Positions 21,474-34,128 of a DNA stretch of 64,000 nucleotides are shown in pieces. This DNA comes from Seiridium cupressi. Its lineage: Eukaryota > Ascomycota > Sordariomycetes > Amphisphaeriales > Sporocadaceae. The notes beneath the pieces are model-generated. The model was given only the letters and a program-made list of their open reading frames with translations, did no database searches and was not told the origin of the DNA. The stretch spans positions 310,001 to 374,000 of the forward strand of contig JARVKI010000017.1 of the NCBI GenBank assembly GCA_036674765.1, given 5' to 3'. How positions within the stretch are numbered: position 1 is the first letter of the stretch; each line of letters starts with the position of its first letter. A program made the position numbers and the translations under genes.

Positions 21474-22583
21474 TCATATGACTGGGAAATCCAATGCCTC
21501 ACCGGTGGTCTCAACGCCCCAGTGGCGATGGCCTGTGACTAACGCTTCCGTGAAGTCGGCATCATAGCTTCGTGCGTCGTTCGCCCAGGCGATATTTGCT
21601 GTCCTCCATGACACCCAATTCTCGGCTCTGATACCTTCCGGTGCCCGCAGGATACCCATTCCGACATTCAGTACCGCTTGTCTCTCGGTCGGCGTACGAA
21701 GAGTGGTCGTCAAGAACACAGTCGCACCGCACACGCCACAGAACCCTCTCGTGTTCCGCTTGGATGAGTTGTACGTTCTGATTGTCCCAACCTTCAGATC
21801 TGGTGGCACTTCAGGGTCGAGCACTATTCTAGGGACTAAAAGCCATGGAGATACACTGGTGCCAGAAAGACGGCCGCAGCCCCGGCACATGTCAAGGAAT
21901 GCCTTCCACTTCCTTAGGTCCGTTGGGGAGACGTACTGGCCCATGTACTCGTCGTTTATGATCGCTTGGCTTGGTCGCGAGATCGTGAACGAGACGCCGC
22001 CACAACAGCACTCTGCATGTAACCTCTCCTCGCCATCGGGGCCCATCACTGGCTCACACCTTTCTGGAGCGTCTCTACTGCCGGGGCTTAGTTGTAATAC
22101 TTCGCGGCCGGCAATCTTTGGCAACCAATCGACCGCTCCGCCGCCTACGGCTGACTTCGGGTATACGTGAAATGTGAGATGCCAGAACTTCTCGTCGAAA
22201 ATTCCCCAAGCCACGGCCCACTGACCACAGGTCGGATCCACGTGCCCGACATGACTCCCGCAATCAGGACAAAATAGGCGGACTCCTTCGCGGCCGGGCT
22301 TCTGATGGTCAGCCAACTGGTCTTTCAACGAGCCATTCGCCCATTCGGGCTCCACGCCAGGAGGCAGAATCACTTGAGAGTTCCCAAAGGTGCCGTGCGT
22401 ATAGCGGCAGTTGCTGCAGTGGCAAATCATGCCGTTCAGGGGCAGAGAAGAAGCAGGAAGGGTAATGCTGAACTGAAAGCGACGGCAATGGCAGCGACCG
22501 TCAAATGACCTCTTCTCATGAGGTCCCGATAGAGTGGCCTTGTCGCGATTGTAGACTTTGTTCAAGATGTCTGAGTCAGCCAT
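21474..22583 (-). CDS. tandem GFA/CENP-V domain protein
   Basis: 369-aa intronless protein with two GFA (glutathione-dependent formaldehyde-activating enzyme-like, CENP-V/GFA) zinc domains. First: CHC at 31-33, CHCSNC at 54-59 and CPDCGSHVG at 105-113. Second: CCCGG at 192-196, CRGCGRLSG at 233-241 and CGVCGATVF at 282-290. All zinc-ligand cysteines of the family pattern are present in both copies; the first triad of the second domain reads CCC in place of CxC. Start chosen at the ATG at 22583, which precedes the first domain by 30 residues. Likely cytosolic or nuclear, no targeting signal. The name of the family reflects one bacterial enzyme; the reaction of this protein is unknown. Confidence 0.9.
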   Translation of the reverse strand: MADSDILNKVYNRDKATLSGPHEKRSFDGRCHCRRFQFSITLPASSLPLNGMICHCSNCRYTHGTFGNSQVILPPGVEPEWANGSLKDQLADHQKPGREGVRLFCPDCGSHVGHVDPTCGQWAVAWGIFDEKFWHLTFHVYPKSAVGGGAVDWLPKIAGREVLQLSPGSRDAPERCEPVMGPDGEERLHAECCCGGVSFTISRPSQAIINDEYMGQYVSPTDLRKWKAFLDMCRGCGRLSGTSVSPWLLVPRIVLDPEVPPDLKVGTIRTYNSSKRNTRGFCGVCGATVFLTTTLRTPTERQAVLNVGMGILRAPEGIRAENWVSWRTANIAWANDARSYDADFTEALVTGHRHWGVETTGEALDFPVI

Positions 22584-23616
22584 GATGCGAGATTTTACAA
22601 CACCTGAGGGCGTGTGTTTGGTTGGGATCCTGGACGAATGCCGCGAAGAACTGGACGATATAGTAAGTCTGAATTCATGAGCGTCGAGTTCATGAGCGTC
22701 CTTGGAGCATCCTTTATACTCGCAATTGTGGATTGTCTATTGCCTTCAGCCGCTTGCTGTTGCACTGCGAGAGTATTATTCTCTTCTTGCTTACACAGTA
22801 TCTCTCAATGGGCACACCCAAGTGATCCTGCGGGATATGATGGCGCCGTCCAAACTTGGAAGGCATTGCCTTTTTCGGATGCATTAGAGGCGCCAATCCT
22901 GTGGGGTGACCCCACCTATTATCGAGCATACATAAGGTATTATGGTGATCCAGCTGTTATATTCGTATCTCGTTTATAGGTCACTCCTGCATCCCCCAAT
23001 TGGACAGTATCCACTTTGTCAGCCATTCCAGGCTCGACTCCAATTATCTGGAGAGGCAGTCTGCAGGTTTAGTGATTAGGTATTTGAATGGATTTCACTC
23101 CGCGAACCACGATGGTGGCATGGCAGAAAGGCAAGTGTTAAGGACGCGGCTTTCCCGGCCCCGATTTCCTAGATAAGTCTCACTTGGTAATTGGTTATTT
23201 ACAATGATTACTGTTTAACTGCTAGTCTTTGTAATCTGCCATGTATACGCCTAAACGCCTACCAATGCCATCACAAATCCTCGATCGAAAGGCCCTTGAC
23301 ATACCCAAGCACATCGCGCGCGACCTATAGTGGGCGGTCACACCCTATTATCGACATAACCGTATATCCTCGAGCTAGCACCGCTAGCTTCTACTGCTGG
23401 GTATCTTGATTTGCCCGTTGTCTCTCTCATAAAAAACAGGTGCACCGAGACGAGAAATAATATCCAATACGCCATCCGATCCTAACACCAATCGCCGGCG
23501 TACCATACCGCTCATAAACAATTGCTAGCGAGGGAAAGAACAGGGAAGAGGAACAATAAAGGACAAGAGAGAACAACGTTGTGTAGGGAGACCTCCTACT
23601 TTCGAAACCAATAGTT
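22584..23616. other. intergenic, no gene seen
   Basis: Promoter side of the GFA gene and 3' side of the GT69 gene. No coding frame accepted. Confidence 0.5.
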
Positions 23617-25443
23617 TCATGGTCTAGAAGCGGGGCGCCATTTGTTGCCATTCAGCTTCTTTGGCGCATATTCGTTGTCCTGATGGTGATGACTCCAGTC
23701 TTTTTGTTTCTGAATCTCAGCCTTGGTCTTTGCCTTTTCGGCCTCTTCCCGAAGCCTCCAGCTAATGAGCAGGGACCATTCCTCGCCAAACCGCTGCACC
23801 TCGCCCCACTAGGTAGGGAAGTTTAGGGCCTGGCCGGCGGGCATTTTGGTATTCTCCCAATTAACATCTTCGCTCCGCTCGCTCTGAAGCACCAATTGCA
23901 TCTCCCGTACGCCGCAAAACATGCCGTTGCGCCCTGTCCGCTCCACAAGCTGCCAGTGGCCAGGGTCCTGCCCGTTCTTCTCGGAGCCCGAACCAGGACC
24001 AACCCAGACTTCTTCGGTGAATCTCTCCCCTTGCTGGACAGTACGATGGGGATTATGTGTTGGTAAATTGGCCAGTCTTGTGATCGCCCACTGGGGGATG
24101 GTCAGAAGTCGCTCCCACCGCTTGACCCAGGGGAGCCAACTAAAGACGCCCTGTGTGTAGGCCACACGCACGTATGGGTTGACAAAAATGCCGAGTTCCT
24201 CAGCATCTTGGCTCCCTGCCACCTGTGCCACATCCGCGAGGAACAGACAACACTCGCAGGCGTCGAAGAAGACTTCGGGCTCGTTTCGAAAACGCACTGG
24301 AACTGTAACGTTGCTCGGCGCCTTTGGATCGATGACATGGGATCCGATCCTCTGGAAGTCCGGTCTTGGTAATGATGGGCTCATATTCTGCACATATCTT
24401 GCCTGCATCGCGACCATCCCACCCCAGCATGACTTGACGGGTACGGCGTCGCTTTGGTGAAGCATTGCTGCCCGCGACACCCCTTGGCCCTCGGAACTGA
24501 AGTATGGGAATATTGGAACACCACCACTGAAACCCTCAGCGTCCCGTTGCGCGTACAGATCATAGAAAACCAGGGGCTGTATGAAATCTAGCCCACAGGC
24601 AGAGAGGTAGTGTGTCCGTCCATCGACCCCAGCATTTGTACTGAACAGCAGGTTCGCAGCATCCGTAGGATGAAATACGACATCGTTGAGGAAGAGAACC
24701 TTGTCAAACTTCTCTATGCCAAGTTCCGCATTATCAAAGGTATCTAGCGGTCGGAGTGCTCGGTTTCGCATTTCGGAGAGGTATGAGATGCGCTTCACAC
24801 GATCGCTGCCGTCCGGCATTCGTAACGTGGGGAAATCTTCGATCGAGACATGGGCATCGTTTACGATCTTGTGTCGACAGGTGAGCTTTTGCTCGAGGAG
24901 CTGCAGCGCAAGCGCACCCGAAGGACCGCTATCATTCTCGTAAATGCTGAGAAACACGTTTTCGGGACCTATGATGTGGATAAGTTCCAGGATGGTCTTG
25001 CCCCATTGCCCGCCAGCCAGGTGTCCATCCTTATCGTATAGGCTGACGCTGATGAACACCTTCTCGTTGTGGGGGTTTGCGCATCCGCCCTTTGCTAATG
25101 CTGGTCCGCTGCACCGAGAAACGAGGTCACGGTAATGCAGTGGTGGTCTGGTATATGAGGGGGCAAATATAGGAGTGGCTATTAATACGGCAAGTATGGC
25201 GGCAATGGAGTATTTGATTAAAGTGAAGAAAAAGGGGTTTCGTCGAGACAGACGCCGCAAGTTCCGCCGGGTCAAGCATGATGTGAACCACGGTGCCCAT
25301 GAAAACCGCTGCGGCGTTGAAAGCGTACCCTTTCCTTGAGCCTCGATGTCGCCAAGGTAGTCGTTAAGAATCGTCGAGGATGTGGAGGAAGTTGGCGACC
25401 CTTCTCGCAAAAACGCGACCCGCTCTTCCGCGTCTTCCGGCAT
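23617..25443 (-). CDS. GT69 alpha-1,3-mannosyltransferase-like (CMT1 type)
   Basis: Type II membrane glycosyltransferase. The frame from the ATG at 25443 runs 544 codons to a TAG at 23809-23811. A 57-nt stretch (23865-23809) with GT...CCCTAAAC...CTAG looks like an in-frame intron; removing it gives a 589-aa protein that continues to 23617 with a charged tail. One membrane anchor at about residues 70-95 (FFFTLIKYSIAAILAVLIA). Luminal catalytic domain with YLSEMRNRAL, FDKVLFLNDVVF (acidic pair for the metal) and SCWGGMVAM, typical of fungal GT69 enzymes related to Cryptococcus CMT1/CAP59, which extend mannose chains in the Golgi. Substrate here is unknown. The donor GTTAAT is weak, so both forms may exist. 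Confidence 0.88.
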
Positions 25444-26975
25444 ATTGAGCAGCGCTATCCGACAGTTCCTACAAGTAAGGGCAGCCCCGAAGAATCATTT
25501 GCAGTATAGTATCATATGATTTTGTCGCATAAGGGGTTGTTGCGCGGATTTGGTCGTGGTGATTGGCCGCCTAGGTGTGGGTTGCACTTTGCGGGTTGCG
25601 GCACAGCAGCCAAGAACAGTATACTATTATACAGGGGTCCTGTTGGCCATGATCTAGCTGCACGAAGCCGGCGACGTCTGGAATAGCGCAGCAAGAAGTC
25701 GTCAAAAAACGGAACTATGTTTGAATCTCTCGGGAGACGATGGAGGACAGGCAGAGAGCAGCGCAAAGCTTTCGACAGGAGGTCGCGGGTGGAACAAACT
25801 TAAAAAGCATACGTATGATACCCACCCAGGACGCGAAGCTTCAACGTCGGCTTCAGGTCGCTGCCGCTCGGAGCCGCAAGCAAGGGCGACTACTGAGACA
25901 CTAAGACAAGCCATGTGGAGTCAAAGGAGCCAGTTAATAAATGCTCTCGGGTTCTCGCAACCTAAACGCGGCCTTTCGCATTCGAGAGCTCGGGATACAT
26001 GGAATCTCTCACGCTAACCTGGAATGCGATCGGCGGCGGCGTCGTCGCCATCATCGCCCCGTATTGCTTTTTGCCGTCTGGTTCTTTATTGATCGCGCAT
26101 CTCTATCTCGCAGTGGCTTTCGACCAACTGATACCTCACTGAAAGCCCAGTTTGTCCTAACTCAATCTTGACATTCTTCGCGGGGATCCAGTATCATTCC
26201 AAGATCATGACGTCTACATGTATATCGGAGGCTCATTGATGGCTGTCTCGGAAATGACGAGGAATTTCCGGAACGCGGCACTAAATGTGTCTGTCTCACA
26301 TGTCTTCCTTTTATCACAAAGAACTGCAGCCGCATTCTTGGTCCATCAAATCCCACGTTAAGTACTCAACCTTAAAGCTCAAATGAATACCGGCTGCATT
26401 GTCATTTCACTCAAGGTGGAGCGCGTCAAGGAGTTGCGTCAAGGAGATCTGAGACTAGTCCCTCACCGCCATCCACTTTGATATTGGCTTTCCATCCGGC
26501 AAGGGACGGATCTGATACCCGCGGCCGCGGAACCAACAGCAAGCGACGAGTCACATAAAGAAAACACGGTAGCATAATACGGTTACTTTCTCCATCGTCA
26601 AGTGACGAAATACTGCCGTCTCATCTTCCCGGGACGAGTAGTCAAATTAGATTCAGACCGGCCAAGGTCGCCTCAAAGTACAGCAGTTGCTCGATCACCG
26701 CATCATCTTGACCTTGGCCCAAGCTGGACAATATCTTGTTTCGCAAACAGAAGCGTGCATTAATGTCTTGCTTCAACTAGTCACTTCCAAATACAGCAAA
26801 ACAAAACAAAGACTCAGGCAATAACGCGGTCAAACTCGCAGATATTTCAGGCTTCAGCAAATATGTTTATTTTCCTTTTCATTCGTGCCAGATATTCGCA
26901 GCCGCCCCGAGGCTAAGATGGGAGAGATGTTGATGAAGAGGCTGTTCTAGAGTTCCTGTAATATAAAGAAGCCTC
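25444..26975. other. 1.5-kb gene-poor stretch
   Basis: 5' region of the GT69 gene and 3' region of the SDR gene. No domain recognised. Confidence 0.5.
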
Positions 26976-28008
26976 CTATGAGGATTTCTTCTTACTAGCA
27001 CCACCATCTACGGTAATGTCATGCCCAGAGATAAAACCGGCGCCCACAAGATACTCCGCCGCATCAGCAATATCCTTTGGTCTCCCAGCACGATTGGTCA
27101 AGTGATCTTCAACGTCACCACTCTCGTTCTGCTCGGCCCATTCCATACCTTTTTCATCGCCATTCTTGCTCTCGTGTGCTACCTTGATCCGACCTGGTGC
27201 AATGAGGTTGACGCGGATGCCCCACTGCGACAGACTGACAGCCATGCTGTGCATTAAACCTAACAAGCCAGCCTTGCTACTAGCATCTGATATCGGGGTT
27301 AGCAATAGCTCTCAAAGATAAAATGTGTGATTTTTGGAAACAGATCCCGGGAGTGTGTCTCTTGAGACGTATTTCGATCCGAATACAAGCCAAAGGGGGT
27401 AACGAAAAAATCCAAGATTATACGTACACCCTTCCTGATTAGCATCGCTCGTGAGAGCGCGAAAGCTGCCGATGAGGATTATGCAAGGCCCCGCGTCGCT
27501 GTCGTCGTCGTGGCGCGCCTCCTTGCTGTCAGCTTCGTGGCGCATGTACGGTAGGCAAGCCTGTGACACCGCGAAAGGAGCGGTCAGATTTGTGTCCATG
27601 TAGCTATGATCCGGTCAGTCATATATCAGTATGCAATTTTCTTGGCATATAGAAAAGTACTTACGCGCGCCACTGCTCCAATGTCTCCTTGCTCGCCATG
27701 GTCTGACCATCCTTCCACTTTGGTGCGGCGATACCTCCGTTGTTGATCAAGACATGGATCCTGCCGCCCAAGAACTTGGCAGCTTCCTCGACCTTCTTCT
27801 GTATCTCGTCCGTGTCGCGTAGGTCGCACAAGCTTGCTTCTAGTTGGCCATTATCTGAGTATTTCTTGAGGTGGGTCTTGACTGTATGCTGTAGCTCCTC
27901 CTCGTCAATGTCGAAAACGTAGACCTTATACCCAAGCTCACAGAATCGACGGACCAGGCACCTTCCAATCCCTCGGGCACCGCCGCTAATGAGAGCTGTT
28001 TTGGTCAT
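26976..28008 (-). CDS. classical short-chain dehydrogenase/reductase
   Basis: 276-aa SDR from exons 28008-27665, 27603-27428 and 27286-26976, with introns of 61 and 141 nt. Seen: nucleotide-binding SGGARGIG (8-15), acidic residue after strand 2 (VFDIDEE, favouring NAD), CDLRD (61-65), LINNGG (88-92), catalytic Ser161 in LIGS, and Tyr174/Lys178 in YASSKAG. The Tyr codon is formed across intron 2, which confirms the splice sites. The C-terminus has GRPKDIADAAEYL, SGHDITVDGG, then KKKSS. Length and motifs are standard for the cytosolic classical family; no peroxisomal SKL. Substrate unknown. Confidence 0.9.
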
Positions 28009-29078
28009 ATTGCGTTGTTTCTCTTCAACTTATAGCCCACAGTGTTATGTTTTTCCTTGAGTGGTGCCGTTCCCAGTACGTGGTTATGATGGGCCAATTG
28101 AACAGATTGGTTTCCCTTCTAGAATCGTGATGCGATGAAATTATTACTCGTGATTACAGCGAGGACTGAACCCTCAAGAAGAAGTGGCTCGCTCGTTACC
28201 TCTAGGAGTCGAGTTCATGAGATGACGTAACCATGCCGACACCGTTAGAGTACCTAACACATATGCAGCCCTCCCCGCATAAATCTTTGCTTTCTATATC
28301 CACGAAGCTCTGTTTTCCCAGGTGTTAGAGTTCAACGCCTCAGACTTTACCATGCCAAACGTCAGTTCAATCCCAAGTCTTACGTCGGCTAACTCTTCCT
28401 TGCCGCCATGCTTTTACAAAAATAAACGGAGATACCAATCCGACACTGTAATTAGGATCATTATTTTGTCTATTTGCGTGCGTGCATATATATCCATCAG
28501 ATCGCAATAAAATCGCAAGGCTGTGTTGTTCTGATAAATATAATCTGCTTCATTGCCGCCGGGGAATACCATCGAACCCGACTTGTCACATCCACATTTG
28601 AATCCACTTGTTGTACTGCAATCTGGATCTCATTCCAGGCGCATCGCATATGAATGAATCTTGGGGAAATGGCTGCCTGTGACCTTCCGCCACAATGCAC
28701 CTATCCGTAGAGCCTCAAGTATTGTAGTTTGGTATCCCCTAGACCGGACCAGGATGATTCATCTCGTGCGGCTGTTTTATTTCACATCAACACAATTGGA
28801 GAACCATCGTAACCTATCCATTGAAAAGAGGAGAAACATGCAGCAGTCGACTCCTTGCCATATCGGTGGCACTCCCTCATAGAATTTCTTAAGAAACAAG
28901 TACTTGATATATATTATTAAAATAGTGCATAGCCCGTATCTAGATCTCACCAGAAGACGCCCAAGTCTGGATTCTCCAGCCAATACATTAAATCAGAACA
29001 CCAACCATTTTCATGTAATTCAACTCGACAGTAGCGTATTAAAGTCCAAGCATATACGTTTTCCGAGTAATGTGCGCC
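28009..29078. other. intergenic, no gene seen
   Basis: Promoter side of the SDR gene and 3' side of the secreted-protein gene. AT-rich, no recognised coding frame. Confidence 0.5.
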
Positions 29079-29567
29079 TTAAGAGCTTCCAGTCCTAACG
29101 AAGAAGCCCGAGTCGGCGTTCTCGAAGAATTGGATGCTAGCATTTTCGTCTTCGCTGTCCAGCTGGAACTCGAATGTGAAGCTTTCTTTGGCCGTCAAGT
29201 TGGCCACAAAGGCGTCTACGCCCTCGGTCACGACACCACCGCTGACCGATAGCGGTCCCACGGTGCCGACGTACGAGCCAATGCCAGCTGAGGTGCGAGT
29301 GTAGACATTGATCTTGGCCGGGCCGGACTGAGTCACAGCGAAACCGGCGGGGAACTTGGCAACCAGCGCCGTGGCGCCCGTTGTAGGGAGTTGGTTCCAC
29401 TGCAGGATCTGGTTCTCGTTGTAGTCGGGCGGGGAAGAGGCGGCGTAGAAGCCTGGGTCTGAGATGGTTGAGTAGAAGGTGTAGGAGCGGCGATGGGCTG
29501 GGCTGTTGGCAGGCAGAGCCGATGCCGTGAAGGCGAGGGCGCTGATGAATAGGGATGGCAGCTGCAT
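29079..29567 (-). CDS. small secreted protein, But2-like
   Basis: 162-aa protein, intronless, from the ATG at 29567. The frame is open to 29663, but the downstream ATG starts the signal peptide MQLPSLFISALAFTASALPAN, so it is preferred. The mature part has no cysteines and is rich in Ser, Thr, Gly and aromatic residues; the segments FPAGFAVTQSG and KINVYTRTSAG resemble the beta-sandwich of the But2 C-terminal-type secreted proteins of fungi. One N-glycosylation sequon (NLT) and another (NAS) lie in the C-terminal third. Probably extracellular or cell-wall associated; function unknown. Confidence 0.75.
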   Translation of the reverse strand: MQLPSLFISALAFTASALPANSPAHRRSYTFYSTISDPGFYAASSPPDYNENQILQWNQLPTTGATALVAKFPAGFAVTQSGPAKINVYTRTSAGIGSYVGTVGPLSVSGGVVTEGVDAFVANLTAKESFTFEFQLDSEDENASIQFFENADSGFFVRTGSS

Positions 29568-31809
29568 TTTAGGATTGTTTGGTATCTGTTCTTGATTCAA
29601 GCTTGATTTGGTCTTGAGTCTGTTGTGTGATGTATATAAGAGTTCGTGGCGCGAAGTGGGCACTCGGATGAACTATCTCAATGGAGAAGGTGATGGCACA
29701 AGAATAGAATCCCACCCATCTTAGTCTTGGGGCGTCATAAAGTTTATATAGACATCTAGAACTCATGATATCGAGAGACCCACCGGAATGGCGAACCGTA
29801 GAGCCGTGGCCTAGATGCCTGTCGCAACGCTCGCGGTGGATTCAAGCGAAGTCATACAGCATCAATTGTATTGATCTTACGAGACCTCCTTCGTTGTGTG
29901 CTGATATCAGATGCACGCCAAGGCATGAGGCTGACCATCCAGCCCGGATGGCCGGTAACGACTATGTTCCTGGCCCAAATGCTGGCATGGATTGCCTTAA
30001 ATTTTGGTACTAGTGATCGAGGCCCCGGCCAGCACTATATTCAGAGGATTCTAAGACGTAATGGTATTTCCGCAATCTTCGACTTCGTACAAAACTGCAA
30101 CTTAGCTTGAGTATAATCCCATCACAGTCCATAGTGAATAGAATCAGAATCACGGCCCAGAAGTCTTGGGATCGGGTGTCCACGGAATTGAGGTTCCATC
30201 GTTGAAACTTCGATTAGAACTCACGCGGATGCAACCTATAGATGGCCAGGCCTCGAAACCCAGGTTCGCAATATTGTTGCAAATCTAATGGGCTGACGTT
30301 TATGCCATAAAGACGCAGAGCGTACATGCAGTAGCATTGCAGGGCAGTATGCGATGGTTATCTGGGTTTGTTTTGTGGCGTTGTCAGGTTTGCGAGACTT
30401 CCGCGCCGGTGAGATCCTCAGTAAGCTTTTCCAGGGCCTTCATTGTCATATGCAAACCCGTCCTGCTGTGTGATCGTCCAGATATTCGCCAAGCCTCACC
30501 CGTTGGGATGCGAACCTGTTCTCGCCGGCTCACCGACCATCTCTGGCCACTGAGATGATGGGCTTGGCGGCAGCCACCACCAGGGATTTGATCCTCGCTA
30601 CCGGGTCTGAGTTCTCAGAATGGTGATTGTTGGGTCCTGAGCAGGTGAAATTCCGTGGCGTACATAGACGACATGCAGGAGATCGAAATTGCTCGTTTCT
30701 GTACCTTCTGCGATTAGCAATAAAATCGGTCTGACGGCTGCAGCTTGTCGATTATGCGGCGGAAATCCAGCACTGATTGGGTTGCATTGGTCCTATCGGG
30801 AGCTGCCGAGGGTCCTTGATCCAGGTCCGCCAGGGGCCAGGGGTAAGTAATTCACTTTAATGTAAGTTGCTTGGCATGCAGATGAAATTCCACCTTCCAC
30901 GCTGACGTCCCAGTTGTAACAACGTAGACTTGATTTCTCTTGACGACAAGTTCTAGAATCTCTTCGATGCTTAGGAGATGCAGCAACCAGCTCCTGGCGT
31001 CGTTGCCATCGACGATCCGTCGGCCTTCCCGGTCTAGAGAATGCACGACGCTCGGTATAGCTTTGCACCCAGACCGAGCGACATCCCACCTGTCACCATG
31101 CAGTCCCTCCCGACATTCTCCGTACAGCAAGGTTCGTTACAGAGACTCCGTTGATGCTGGAGAGGACGTTCTGGCTGCGACGTAGAACCGCAGTTGTTAT
31201 CCATTTGATACATGGATTTCTAGAGTTTCAATTAGTATTGTGTTTAATAGAACATCCTCTTCAGGAGAATCATTGTATGCTAAACTAGTATCCATGGTGG
31301 TATGGAGAACTCCGCTTTTCTCTGCATCGTTACGTTAAACTCACTCGAGCAACTTAAAAGAGCCATGCATATTCCTCGCCTATGTTAACATTTTCATACC
31401 CAGCCAATGCGACAGCTCGAGATCTAGCTGCGCCTCCAGGAACCAGTCTCACGGCCCGATATTACCGTGTTGCACAAATCTACGCCGCAGTGGAACGAAC
31501 CCCGTGCCGCCATGATGTGAGACACGCCTATGGGTGGCTTGTGGCACCGACCGCCATTGATCACTAGCTACAATTGTTTGTCCTGTAAAAATGTTCAGAG
31601 GTAGTTTTGTAAACCTTAAATCGTATTGCAAGGCCATTCCTCGCATGTCGTGCTTTCTAATTCATGGAAAAACAAGGCCTTTTCGTCGGGCTGAAATGAC
31701 ACTGTTCTATCGACGGGTCAAGTTTGATCGTCATTTAGATCTGACTGTCCTGTCTTGTTGTCTCTGCTCAGTAAGTGGGTATCTAATTCGCCATAACGCC
31801 GAAAGCGGC
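29568..31809. other. 2.2-kb gene-poor stretch
   Basis: Between the But2-like gene and MAK5. One minus-strand frame at 30852-31130 (92 codons) has a coding-like reading but no domain that I recognise. Otherwise nothing seen. Confidence 0.45.
29633..29638 (-). promoter_or_regulatory. candidate TATA box of the But2-like gene
   Basis: TATATA on the minus strand 66 nt upstream of the chosen ATG at 29567. It lies inside the longer open frame, which further argues that the upstream part of that frame is not translated. Confidence 0.45.
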
Positions 31810-34128
31810 TCATAGGCTCTCGATATCAAGGCCATCAACTCTGCCCAGGAATTCACCCTTGGCACCTTTGAGTAGTTCATCCATGTCCACTAGACCAGAT
31901 GCGATGTACTTTTCACTCACTCCAGTGTTGACTCGTTGCGACAAAAGAGCCTTGAGCTCTCCCCTCATGGCGCCCAGCTCGGCCTTGGTGACAGCCCTTG
32001 CTTCGTTCTGCTTCAGCTTCCTGCCGCCTCCACGTCCTGCCCACTTTCCGGCCTTTTCTAATTCCTCGCTATCGTACTCAACACCAAGCTCTTCAGCTGC
32101 ATTACGCATCCAGTCATCTTCCTTGCTGCCTTTTTCTTTTGCCAACCCAGAATCAGCAATCTTTTTGGCCAGGGTGACCCGTGGCTTTAAGCGGCCGGCC
32201 AGCTTGCGGTCCATGTCTACGGTCTGAACGAAATGGTTTTTGCCGGTTCCCTTGGCATCTGAATGCACTTTGGCGATGAGGCGCCGGATGGGAACAACTT
32301 CTTCAGGTGCACAGAGCAAGATACTGACACCTGTTTTCTCGGCTCGAGCAGTTCTTCCCGATCTATGCACGTACGCATCAGCGGCGCGTGGGACATGGTA
32401 ATGAATGACGAGATCCACGTTGGGGATATCTAGACCACGGGCGGCGACATCAGTCGCAACCAGTATGGATGCTTTACCCTGAGCAGCATCTGTGAACCTC
32501 TCGATAGATCGTAAGCGGGCCTTTTGGGGCATCTGAGAATGCAGGGGATGAGTAGTCAGATTTAGATTCTGTAGCATCGGTGTAATGCGACGCGCTGCGC
32601 TGATCGAATTTGTGAAAATCAAGGTCCGAGCTGTCGGGTATAACAGAAGGACCGTGTAGAGATACAAGTCCTGGATGTTGTTAGTAAGATGGGGGGAAAA
32701 ACACTAGAAGACTAATCGCTCACCTTTTCCATTGCCCCGCACTCTACAAGGCCTTCCTTGAGACCTTGAGCCATTTGAGAAACTGGGTTGACGTCTACAA
32801 ATTTTGGGCGCTCTTGGCGGAAGTTGAGCTTCTTTAGTAGATACTCCATGGAGTCATCCTTGTTGGCCAGACCGTATTTGCCCTTACCAGCGAGCTTCTG
32901 TTGCAGGCCTTTATGGAAAGTGGCAGAGAAGACAAGCGTTTGCCTTGGCGTGAGCTCCCTCTCTTCCTCATCATGTTCATCCGCTGCATAGCGGTCCAGG
33001 GCATCAAACAATTGTTCTGCTTCTTTGAAGTGGCCTTCACTCAAAAGTCGATCGGCTTCGTCGACAACCAAGAATCTGATGCCCTTGAACTTGGCCATGA
33101 GCTCTGAACTCGAACTCAGCACTTCCCATAATCTACCAGGTGTTCCGATAATAATGTCGGCCTTTGATAACTGGCGTTGCTGCTTTTGTATGGCCAATCC
33201 TCCTGTTACGGAGCAGATGAATGGTGCAGAAGGTAGACCTTGGCACAGGGCCTTGATATGATCCGTGAGTTGATGTGCTAGTTCTCGAGTCGGCGATAAG
33301 ATCAGAGCGATGGGGCTATCATTGGCATCATCTCCTTCTTCACGCATCTCTAACCATTTCTCGACAATGGGAATCGCGAACGCCAAGGTCTTTCCGGAAC
33401 CGGTCGAAGCCTTGCCGATGACATCGTGCCCGGCCAAGATATGAGGGATGGCCGCCGCCTGGATATTGGTTGGTTTGGAGAACTTCAGCTTGGCAATGGA
33501 CGATATTAATGGGGGAGAAATTTCCAGCGGCACCCAAGCAGACGCATCGATATCATCTTGTGCGACTTCAATGTCCTCCAGAGCAGCGAAGACATTGCTT
33601 TCGAGTTGGGGATCTTTCGCAGTTTGCTTCGACTTCTTTGCTTTCTTCTCTGCCTTCGTCTCTTTCTTGTTTGACACAGGGGCGTGTATTCCTGTCTCGA
33701 TGTGCAAGGGTTTGCTTGTTTTGGACTCGCTGGGAACTCTGCCAGCTGGCTCGTCCCCAAAGCCCTCAAATTCGTCGCTCTCGTTGCCAGCGTCGCTGCC
33801 TGGTTCGGACTTTGTTTCGACCGCTCTCTATAGAATCATTAGTTTGCGTATGTGTGGGCGATATCGCGGTCCTTACGAATTGAATAGTGTTGTCCGCATT
33901 CTTGACAATTTCAACATCTTCCACCTCTTCCAGTCCGTAGAAGCCTTCGGCATCATTCAGCATATCTGGGAGCTTCGAAGTACGCCATCGCAACGAATCA
34001 ATGCCAACCGTGCGACGAGCTTTCTTAGCTGGCTTTTTGGATTGCGAGCGGACTTTTTGCTTCTTTGAGGACGAATCCGAGTCGCCAGCCGCAGCAATCT
34101 TCCTCTTTTTCTTGTGTTCTTCTGTCAT
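31810..34128 (-). CDS. MAK5: DEAD-box RNA helicase Mak5
   Basis: 738-aa protein from exons 34128-33877, 33827-32724 and 32670-31810; introns of 49 and 53 nt, both in phase 0. N-terminal 180 residues are basic and acidic low complexity with nuclear-type Lys clusters and GIDSLRW, a signature of Mak5. Helicase core: Q motif FSKPTNIQAAAIPHI, motif I ASTGSGKT, Ia PTRELAHQ, TPGRLW, motif II DEAD, motif III SAT, then IFTNSISAARRI, VATDVAARGLD and HRSGRTAR. All are intact. Family role: nucleolar ATP-dependent RNA helicase for 60S ribosomal subunit assembly. It is transcribed away from TRM7 from a short common promoter. Confidence 0.95.

Noticed and set aside
21703..22170. 155-codon plus-strand frame inside the GFA gene
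   Set aside because: It is antisense to a clear two-domain GFA protein.
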